From an uncultured Peptococcaceae bacterium (lineage in GTDB: Bacteria; Bacillota; Peptococcia; Peptococcales; Peptococcaceae): a DNA stretch of 16,389 bases. The stretch is taken from contig CALAKO010000233.1 of NCBI GenBank assembly GCA_937922955.1, forward strand, positions 1-16,389. Direction: 5' to 3'. Under the pieces are notes generated by a model. The model worked only from the letters and a program-made list of their open reading frames with translations. It was not told the DNA's origin and did not search any database. A program made the position numbers and the translations under genes. Positions 8,519 to 13,246 of this stretch are shown here, in pieces. Every line of letters begins with the position of its first letter. The stretch's first letter is position 1.

Positions 8519-8650
8519 ACTTTTCAATAACATTTTATGGTAAAAATCATGACTTTTCAATAAGAATTGCGGCCAAAAAACGTGACTTTTCAATAAAAAT
8601 CGCAGGCGAAAATCGTGACATTTCAATAAACGAGGCTGCCGGGAAAATAA
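8519..8650. repeat. 33-bp tandem repeat array upstream of the ATPase gene
   Basis: Units begin at 8519, 8552, 8585 and 8618, exactly 33 bases apart. Each begins with an A-C-(T/A)-TTTCAATAA core, minus strand TTATTGAAAAGT, usually flanked by a conserved CRTG. The rest of each unit is variable and the fourth is degenerate. Thirty-three bases is about three helical turns, so the cores face the same side of DNA. The array fills most of the space between the divergent ATPase and TetR genes. Confidence 0.85.
8532..8560 (-). promoter_or_regulatory. Promoter of the DUF4143 ATPase gene
   Basis: On the minus strand TTGAAA (8560-8555), 17 bases and TAAAAT (8537-8532) form a near-consensus sigma-A promoter ending 33 bases before the start codon. 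The -35 box belongs to the second unit of the tandem array; the other units carry the same TTGAAA, but without an equally good -10. Confidence 0.65.
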
Positions 8651-8670
8651 GCGCCTAGTGTGGATTGGCT

Positions 8671-8700
8671 CTTGCCAAATGGCTGGCAAGGGTGTATCAT
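8671..8700 (+). promoter_or_regulatory. Promoter of the TetR gene with an internal inverted repeat
   Basis: TTGCCA (8672-8677), 17 bases and TATCAT (8695-8700) form a good promoter, each box matching consensus at five of six positions. An inverted repeat, CTTGCCA (8671-8677) and TGGCAAG (8684-8690) with a 6-base spacer, covers the -35 and half of the spacer and could be a repressor site. Confidence 0.65.
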
Positions 8701-8706
8701 TATTAT

Positions 8707-8719
8707 TGAACAAGGTTCA
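8707..8719. promoter_or_regulatory. Candidate TetR operator 1 (TGAACAAGGTTCA)
   Basis: A near-perfect palindrome, TGAAC-AAG-GTTCA, just downstream of the -10 and 16 bases before the TetR start. Twelve of its 13 bases match the palindrome at 9336-9348 in front of the next gene, suggesting autoregulation and joint control. Confidence 0.55.
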
Positions 8720-8735
8720 TTTTTCGGAGGTAGAT

Positions 8736-9293
8736 ATGAACAAGACCGTAACATCGGAACAGGAAATTATTGCGACGGCGCAGGCGTTGCTTTTGGAAAA
8801 AGGCGCAGGCGCTCTGACCATGCGATCGGTGGCGGCGGCTTGTGGCGTCGCTGTGGGATCGATTTACAATTATTTTCCTTCGAAAGGGGCATTGATCGGC
8901 ACAACGATTGAAAGCGTCTGGACCGAAATTTTTCGCCCTTTCATGGCAGAGACTGCGTACGACAGTTTTGCTGGTTGTGTTGAGGCGCTGTTATCGGCGC
9001 TGGCTGATGGTGACGCACGTCATCCAGGGTTCTTCTCGGTGCATGCGTTGTCGTTTGCAGCTGGCGAAAAAGATACTGGACGTGCGCTGATGGCACGTTG
9101 TTTTTCGCATCTGCGAGAAAAAATGTTGGCTGCTTTGGAGGCTGACGATCAAGTACGTGCTGGTGTGTTTGATGGCGATTTGTCTCATAAAGCGTTTATT
9201 GAGTATGTGTTGCAGCTGGCCATTATGCAGCAACGGCGTGGTCATAATGAAGACGCTGCTTTGTTGGCCTTAATCCGTAGTTGTATTTATTGA
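8736..9293 (+). CDS. TetR/AcrR family transcriptional regulator
   Basis: This 185-residue protein has the size and layout of TetR repressors. The N-terminal helix-turn-helix is clear: A-LLLEKGAGALTMRSVA, then ACGVAVGSIYNYFPSKGAL at about residues 35-53, with the family's YNYF-SK signature. The C-terminal ligand domain (about 60-185) is variable, as usual, and gives no hint of the inducer. ATG 8736 has GGAGG 5 bases upstream; an in-frame extension to 8658 would run through the promoter. The downstream membrane protein has a palindrome almost identical to the one in this gene's leader, so this regulator probably represses itself and that gene. The divergent ATPase could also be affected, but no such site lies at its promoter. 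Confidence 0.9.
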   Translation: MNKTVTSEQEIIATAQALLLEKGAGALTMRSVAAACGVAVGSIYNYFPSKGALIGTTIESVWTEIFRPFMAETAYDSFAGCVEALLSALADGDARHPGFFSVHALSFAAGEKDTGRALMARCFSHLREKMLAALEADDQVRAGVFDGDLSHKAFIEYVLQLAIMQQRRGHNEDAALLALIRSCIY

Positions 9294-9300
9294 GTGTGCG

Positions 9301-9317
9301 CCCGTCATGGCGACGGG
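9301..9317 (+). terminator. Weak terminator-like hairpin after TetR
   Basis: CCCGTC (9301-9306) pairs with GACGGG (9312-9317), followed by TATTTGTTT, 7 bases after the TetR stop. The stem is short and the T run interrupted, so some readthrough into the next gene is likely. Confidence 0.45.
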
Positions 9318-9335
9318 TATTTGTTTGAACGAATG

Positions 9336-9348
9336 TGAACAATGTTCA
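9336..9348. promoter_or_regulatory. Candidate TetR operator 2 (TGAACAATGTTCA)
   Basis: A perfect 6-base-arm palindrome, TGAACA-A-TGTTCA. A further TGAAC half-site at 9326-9330 lies exactly 10 bases upstream. A perfect 10-base direct repeat (TCAGATTAGA at 9346-9355 and 9356-9365) follows it before the ribosome binding site. No convincing -35/-10 pair was found here; TAGAAT at 9362-9367 is too close to the start codon to be useful. Confidence 0.55.
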
Positions 9349-9378
9349 GATTAGATCAGATTAGAATGGAGGATTCTT

Positions 9379-9783
9379 ATGGTTAAGAAGAGAACATTGC
9401 TGTTGTTGGCGGCGTTGGTTTGGCTGGCTGCTGGGTTTAATATTGCGCGCATTGGCGTATCGGCGTATGTGGGGCATTTGTCCCTGCTTGCAGCAGCTGG
9501 GTCTGTGGTGGTATTTGTGCTGTTTTGGCGCATGTTCCGCGGTCTGGTTGGCAAGCATACGGGACGCATCCGCGAGTATGCCGAGGAACGCCAGTATTTC
9601 TGGCATTTCTTTGACGCCCGTTCCTTCTGCATCATGGCGGTGATGATGACTGGCGGGATTACCATTCGTGTCTGCCATCTCATGCCAGATGCGTTCATCG
9701 CTGTGTTTTATACAGGGCTGGGAATAGCGCTGGCGCTGGCTGGTCTGGCCTTTGGCTGTCATTTCTTCCGTTATAAAGCGTAA
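9379..9783 (+). CDS. Small four-helix membrane protein, probably TetR-regulated
   Basis: This 134-residue protein has four hydrophobic segments at about residues 6-28, 34-54, 82-98 and 104-128, with a charged loop (GKHTGRIREYAEERQ) between the second and third. I do not recognise the family and see no catalytic motif. ATG 9379 has GGAGG 6 bases upstream. The gene follows the TetR gene with 85 bases between, carries a perfect TGAACA palindrome in that gap and ends at a strong bidirectional terminator. A regulator next to its target is typical of small efflux or stress-response units, but the protein is smaller than known drug pumps of the MFS or RND types, and its topology differs in detail from SMR pumps (about 105-110 residues). 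Its role is unassigned. Confidence 0.8.
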   Translation: MVKKRTLLLLAALVWLAAGFNIARIGVSAYVGHLSLLAAAGSVVVFVLFWRMFRGLVGKHTGRIREYAEERQYFWHFFDARSFCIMAVMMTGGITIRVCHLMPDAFIAVFYTGLGIALALAGLAFGCHFFRYKA

Positions 9784-9790
9784 GTAAAAC

Positions 9791-9834
9791 AAAACGCTGT
9801 GCTGCAAGTGCGTACTTGCGGCACAGCGTTTTTT
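9791..9834. terminator. Strong bidirectional terminator
   Basis: A 19-bp stem (9791-9809 with 9814-9832, one wobble pair, GCGT loop) with A-rich left and T-rich right flanks. It ends the plus-strand membrane gene and the minus-strand YgbA-family gene, whose stop codon (9833-9835) overlaps the T run. Confidence 0.9.
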
Positions 9835-10186
9835 AATGATGTTGTTCATCACGGCGCAGGCGGCGTTTTTCTGCCTGACTGGTGATGACATGGCGGATGG
9901 CGTCGATGGGGTGGACATAGAGCATGCGTGGTCCCGCGTAGCGCATGACCGTGCGAATTTGCTCGCGCATGTCCGGTTTGTAGCAGTGAACGCGGCAGTT
10001 GGAACAGAAGGTTTTTGTTTCCATAAACGGACAGCGATCGACGCGTTCGCAGGCGTAGCGCGAGAGGGCTGCGCAGTCATCGCAGAGCTGGCCTTTTGGA
10101 GTGTGGTGGTTGTGGCGGCAGTAAAGGGCGATCATTTCATTGACCACCGCTTTTTCCCGTGCGCGTTTGCTGTCAAGATTGGACAT
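9833..10186 (-). CDS. YgbA-family (nitrous oxide-stimulated promoter family) protein
   Basis: This 117-residue protein matches the family of E. coli YgbA, which is induced in response to nitric oxide through NsrR. Recognisable family features are MIALYCRHNHH, LCDDCAAL, Y-C-R-DRCPF, KTFCSNCRVHCYKP and the MRYAGPRMLYVHP segment. Eight cysteines (23, 35, 38, 46, 52, 61, 64, 68) and several histidines suggest metal or Fe-S binding, though that is inference. ATG 10186 is chosen because AAAGGAG lies 8 bases upstream; the frame extends to 10267 but through the promoter. The length is that of the E. coli protein. It is a single-gene unit, convergent with the small membrane gene and divergent from the dehydrogenase operon. 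Its exact biochemical function is not established. Confidence 0.88.
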   Translation of the reverse strand: MSNLDSKRAREKAVVNEMIALYCRHNHHTPKGQLCDDCAALSRYACERVDRCPFMETKTFCSNCRVHCYKPDMREQIRTVMRYAGPRMLYVHPIDAIRHVITSQAEKRRLRRDEQHH

Positions 10187-10219
10187 GGGGCAGTCTCCTT
10201 TGTTATAGAATGTGTTTTT

Positions 10220-10268
10220 AGTATACGCTTTGCGAGGGAGCGGCGCAAGGTTTGTCATAATGATCATT
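10220..10268 (-). promoter_or_regulatory. Promoter region of the YgbA-family gene
   Basis: On the minus strand TTGCGC (10248-10243) and TATACT (10225-10220) are 17 bases apart, with an expected start near 10213. A perfect 10-base palindrome, AATGATCATT (10259-10268), lies 10 bases upstream of the -35 box and might be a regulator site. It is too short to assign to NsrR, Fur or FNR. Confidence 0.45.
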
Positions 10269-10349
10269 TCGTTGGAAATTCATAACTTTTTATTTAGTTT
10301 CTATCCGCCAAATTAAATAGAAAATTAGAAAAACAATCGGGGATTTCTT

Positions 10350-10378
10350 TTGACGTTTATGCATGTGGGTGGTATGCT
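10350..10378 (+). promoter_or_regulatory. Promoter of the membrane protein-dehydrogenase operon
   Basis: TTGACG (10350-10355), 17 bases and TATGCT (10373-10378), with an extended -10 TGG at 10370-10372. The stretch just upstream (about 10280-10336) is very AT-rich, could act as an UP element, and holds an inverted repeat, TTTCTAT (10298-10304) with ATAGAAA (10317-10323). Confidence 0.65.
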
Positions 10379-10454
10379 GTTCTCATAGGTATTGATTCTG
10401 TTGGCAGTTTTTGAGCGTAGATAAAGGAACGTTTGACCAGAGGAGGAGAGGACA

Positions 10455-10829
10455 ATGAAACGACCTTTGGCAACATTGGCGATGTTTTTTGGTCTATGCG
10501 CAGCCGTAACAGGCGTGGCTTTATGGATGTTCGGTGCCGGTTTATTGGCAATTGCTGCTTGTGTCGTGATGGCTGGCGTGCTTTTTTGGGCAAGCCGTGG
10601 CGACTTGGACAGTGCTCGTGGCAATCAGCCGGTAGCAGTGATCATCGATCCAACGACAGGCATGCCTGATTTTGAGGGATATCGCCCGCGAGAAAGCGAG
10701 CTGCCACAAGATCAGCCGGCAGCAGAAATGATTCAATACGAGGTTGCCGGTGAAAGTGCTGACGACATTCTCGCATCTGTGATGGCGGCGCATCAGGAAG
10801 ATGCGGCTGTAAGGAAAGGAGAAAAATGA
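10455..10829 (+). CDS. Small two-helix membrane protein upstream of the alcohol dehydrogenase
   Basis: This 124-residue protein has two adjacent hydrophobic helices at about residues 5-25 and 27-46, then a polar, acidic tail of about 75 residues (PRESELPQDQPAAEM, GESADDILASV) likely in the cytoplasm. I do not recognise the family. ATG 10455 follows a strong AGGAGGAGAGG. Its TGA (10827-10829) directly abuts the ATG of the dehydrogenase, and that gene's AAAGGAG lies inside this one, so the two are cotranscribed and probably translationally coupled. A hydrophobic hairpin with a soluble tail could tether a partner at the membrane, but that is speculation. Confidence 0.8.
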   Translation: MKRPLATLAMFFGLCAAVTGVALWMFGAGLLAIAACVVMAGVLFWASRGDLDSARGNQPVAVIIDPTTGMPDFEGYRPRESELPQDQPAAEMIQYEVAGESADDILASVMAAHQEDAAVRKGEK

Positions 10830-11987
10830 ATGGAAGCTTTTGATTTTAGTTTGCCAACGCACATTGTTTTTGGCAAAGAACGTTACGACGAGGCTGGCGC
10901 CCTTTGCGCGGCGATTGGGAAAAAAGTGCTGCTGCATTATGGTGGTGGCTCGATCAAAAAGAATGGCCTCTACGATCGTGTTGTGGCATCGTTGGAAGCA
11001 GCTGGCTGCAGCGTGGTTGAGCTGGGCGGTGTGCAGCCAAATCCACGCTTGGAATTGGTGCAGGAAGGCATTGAGCTGTGCCGCAAAGAAGAGGTTGAGA
11101 TGATTTTGGCGGTCGGCGGCGGCAGCGTCATTGACTCCGCCAAAGGCATTGCGGCCGGTGTTTGCTACGATGGCGACATCTGGGACTGCTATCTTGGAAA
11201 AGCGCCGGTGACGGCGGCGCTGCCTGTGGGCGTGGTGTTAACCATTCCGGCAGCCGGCAGTGAATGTTCCGACGTTACCGTGGTTACCAAGCCAGACACC
11301 CACGACAAGCGCAGCTTCCACGCAGCTGCTGTAACGCCGCGTTTTGCCATCATTGCACCGGATGTGTTCACGACCCTGCCAAAGGCGCAGATCGCTAATG
11401 CCACCATTGATGTCATCAGCCATGTGTGTGAGCGTTTCTTCAGCGATAGCACGCACGTTATGCTCACAGACCGTCTCTGCATTTCTACCATTGAAACGGC
11501 GATGCAGCTGGGCTTGAAGCTTTACGCCGATCCATCGAATGTGGATGCCTGGGCCGAATTTGCACTCACCGCCAATGTTGCGCACAATGGCATGTTGGGC
11601 CAGGGACGCATTGAAGACTGGGGCACCCATGGCATTGGTCACGAACTCAGCGCCTTCTACGATATGGCGCATGGTGCCAGCTTGGCCATCGCTACACCGG
11701 CCTGGATGCGCTACGTATCAGAACGCAAGCCAGCGCGCTTTGTGCAGTTTGCACGCGAAGTGATGCACGTTTACGAACAGGACGAACGCGAAGCCATTGC
11801 TCTCGCCATCGACGATTTTGCCGCGTTCTGCCATCGTCTTGGTTTAGCGACGACATTGACCGAAGCCGGTTTGGCGGATGCCGATCTTGCTGCCATGGCA
11901 AAGAGCGTTGTCAAATATCGTCCGCGCGGCCAATTTTATGTGCTCCATGAGGAAGATTGCTTGCGTATTTATGAAATGGCACTATAA
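10830..11987 (+). CDS. Iron-containing alcohol dehydrogenase, YqhD/butanol dehydrogenase type
   Basis: This 385-residue, full-length group III alcohol dehydrogenase would reduce aldehydes to alcohols (or the reverse) with a nicotinamide cofactor in the cytoplasm. It closely follows the E. coli YqhD layout: N-terminal THIVFGKE, YGGGSIKKNG (37-46), cofactor-binding GGGSVIDSAKG (96-106) and TIPAAGSE (138-145). The metal ligands expected from YqhD are all present at matching positions: Asp194, His198, His267 and His281, in VDVISH-like and GTHGIGHE...MAHG contexts. YqhD-type enzymes usually prefer NADPH; substrate cannot be read from the sequence. It is translated directly after the small membrane protein and ends in three consecutive in-frame stops (TAA TAA TAG), followed by a terminator hairpin. 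Confidence 0.95.
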   Translation: MEAFDFSLPTHIVFGKERYDEAGALCAAIGKKVLLHYGGGSIKKNGLYDRVVASLEAAGCSVVELGGVQPNPRLELVQEGIELCRKEEVEMILAVGGGSVIDSAKGIAAGVCYDGDIWDCYLGKAPVTAALPVGVVLTIPAAGSECSDVTVVTKPDTHDKRSFHAAAVTPRFAIIAPDVFTTLPKAQIANATIDVISHVCERFFSDSTHVMLTDRLCISTIETAMQLGLKLYADPSNVDAWAEFALTANVAHNGMLGQGRIEDWGTHGIGHELSAFYDMAHGASLAIATPAWMRYVSERKPARFVQFAREVMHVYEQDEREAIALAIDDFAAFCHRLGLATTLTEAGLADADLAAMAKSVVKYRPRGQFYVLHEEDCLRIYEMAL

Positions 11988-12010
11988 TAATAGATAGAGA
12001 GAAAACCGGA

Positions 12011-12040
12011 CAACGGAACCAGCGGGTTCCGTTGTTTTTT
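12011..12040 (+). terminator. Terminator after the dehydrogenase, possible attenuator for the transporter
   Basis: CAACGGAACC (12011-12020) pairs with GGTTCCGTTG (12025-12034), followed by six T residues. Only 22 bases separate the T run from the GTG start of the transporter, leaving no room for a promoter after it. Confidence 0.85.
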
Positions 12041-12062
12041 ATGAAAGAAAGGGGATGGGTGA

Positions 12063-13010
12063 GTGAAACACTCGACCAAACAGGAAAATTCGTATTTCCA
12101 TAGTTTTTTGCTGTTGGTGACAGCCACCATTTGGGGGGTGGCTTTCGTTGCCCAGAGCGTGGGGATGGATCATGTCGGGCCGCTGACCTTTGTAGCAGCG
12201 CGCAGCATCGTGGCCGTGATTGCGCTGGTGCCGGTGGTGCTGCTATTCAGCCGTCGCGGAAAACAGGGGCAAAAGCCACAGCAGCGCTGTGACCGCCGCA
12301 CTTTTTGGACAGGCGGCTTGCTTTGCGGAATGTTGCTTTTCATGGGCATGATCACCCAGCAAATCGGTTTGGTGTACACCAGCGTCGGCAAAGCTGGATT
12401 TATTACCACGACCTATGTGGTGCTGGTCCCGCTCCTGGGCATCTTTTTGGGCCGTCGCATTGGCCTGCGCATGTGGATTGCCGTGTTGCTGGCTTTGGCT
12501 GGGCTGTATTTCCTCTGTGTCAAGCAGGGCGAATTCTCCATTGGCCTGGGCGACTCCATCGTGCTATTGTGTGCTTTCTTCTATACCATTCAAATCACCT
12601 GTGTGGATTATTATGTGCAGAAAATCGACAGCGTTCAGCTTAACTTTATGCAGATGGCTGTCTGCGCTGTGCTTGGGGCCATCGTTGCGGTTGTTTTCGA
12701 AGATCCCGTCTGGAGCAATTTGATCGCTGCTGCTGTTCCGATTCTTTATGCGGGTGTCTGCTCCAGCGCCATGGGCTTCACTTTCCAGACCATCGCGCAG
12801 GAACACGTGTCGCCAACGATTGCTTCGCTGATTATGAGCCTTGAAAGCTGCATCTCAGCCATCGCTGGCTGGATGATTCTCGGCCAGGTGCTCAATCATC
12901 GCGAACTCTGGGGCTGCATTCTCATGTTTGCTGCCATCATTCTCAGCCAGCTGCCAGCCACTTTCTGGCAGAACCTAACTGTGGGCGTGCGCAACCATTC
13001 AAAAGAATAA
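12063..13010 (+). CDS. EamA/DMT superfamily transporter (RhaT/PecM-like)
   Basis: This 315-residue protein has about ten hydrophobic helices in two EamA halves (roughly 14-150 and 160-300). Family features include ATIWGVAFVAQSVGMDHVGPL in the first helix region, FITTTYVVLVPLLG, and in the second half QEHVSPTIASLIMSLE and EPVF-like AGWMILGQ. Members export amino acids, purines, sugars or other metabolites; the substrate is unknown. The start is GTG at 12063, with AAAGGGG 8 bases upstream; no in-frame ATG fits the region better. A four-codon frame (ATG 12055 to TGA 12066) overlaps the start. The gene must be transcribed through the hairpin at 12011-12040, from the dehydrogenase operon or from a possible promoter, TTGCGT (11961-11966) and TATAAT (11983-11988) 16 bases apart, at that gene's end. 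Confidence 0.92.
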   Translation: MKHSTKQENSYFHSFLLLVTATIWGVAFVAQSVGMDHVGPLTFVAARSIVAVIALVPVVLLFSRRGKQGQKPQQRCDRRTFWTGGLLCGMLLFMGMITQQIGLVYTSVGKAGFITTTYVVLVPLLGIFLGRRIGLRMWIAVLLALAGLYFLCVKQGEFSIGLGDSIVLLCAFFYTIQITCVDYYVQKIDSVQLNFMQMAVCAVLGAIVAVVFEDPVWSNLIAAAVPILYAGVCSSAMGFTFQTIAQEHVSPTIASLIMSLESCISAIAGWMILGQVLNHRELWGCILMFAAIILSQLPATFWQNLTVGVRNHSKE

Positions 13011-13012
13011 TT

Positions 13013-13053
13013 AAACCGCTGTGCCATTCATCGAGATGACACAGCGGTTTTTT
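13013..13053 (+). terminator. Terminator of the transporter gene
   Basis: AAACCGCTGTG (13013-13023) pairs with CACAGCGGTTT (13040-13050), with an extra inner CAT/ATG pairing, followed by a T run. It starts 2 bases after the transporter stop codon. Confidence 0.9.
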
Positions 13054-13058
13054 TCATT

Positions 13059-13088
13059 AAAAAAGCACACCGCATGGTGTGCTTTTTT
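13059..13088. terminator. Bidirectional terminator for the minus-strand SLH locus
   Basis: A perfect 13-bp stem, AAAAAAGCACACC (13059-13071) with GGTGTGCTTTTTT (13076-13088), and a 4-base GCAT loop. On the minus strand it follows the stop of the SLH remnant by 13 bases and is the first terminator below the intact SLH gene. Confidence 0.9.
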
Positions 13089-13101
13089 GTATTCGCAGCA
13101 A

Positions 13102-13152
13102 TTACGCCATCTTGTTTTCAATGAAACGCTGGAGAATAGTCCCTTCGGGATT
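13102..13152 (-). pseudogene. Remnant of the 3' end of another SLH-protein gene
   Basis: Read on the minus strand, 17 codons give NPEGT directly joined to ILQRFIENKMA and a TAA stop at 13104-13102. The intact gene next door ends NPQGT-ATRTQVAA-ILQRFIENKMA, so the remnant lacks eight codons (24 bases) exactly within the SLH consensus helix, and no SLH sequence continues upstream of it. All codon differences in the shared ILQRFIENKMA segment are silent (for example ATC/ATT, AAT/AAC, AAA/AAG, TTG/CTC). It lies 94 bases beyond the intact gene's stop, before that locus's terminator. Confidence 0.75.
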
Positions 13153-13246
13153 AGCGCATGTAAGACATAGCCTCTTTGTCGCTTTCTGGTTGATGACACG
13201 ATCGCTCATTCGCCAGTTGTTTCGGGCGCGCGTCACTGCAACTTGG

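Noticed and set aside
8519..8650. CRISPR array
   Set aside because: The conserved core is only about 12-16 bases, the variable parts are about as short, there are only four units and no cas gene is nearby.
8513..8713. A 66-residue minus-strand frame with repeated LLKSHDF units across the 33-bp array
   Set aside because: It begins at TTG without a convincing ribosome binding site, overlaps both divergent promoters and the ATPase ribosome binding site. The repetition follows from the DNA period being divisible by three. It would deserve a look only if the peptide is conserved elsewhere.
10259..10268. Fur, FNR or NsrR box upstream of the YgbA-family gene
   Set aside because: The palindrome AATGATCATT is only 10 bases and does not extend into any of these consensus sites. 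It is kept as an unassigned palindrome.
12055..12066. Four-codon upstream frame as a regulatory leader peptide
   Set aside because: Its ATG directly touches the AGGGG sequence with no spacing, so translation is unlikely; it may be chance.
13011..13199. A 62-residue minus-strand frame below the SLH gene
   Set aside because: It crosses two terminator hairpins and reads the SLH remnant in a different frame from the one with clear homology.
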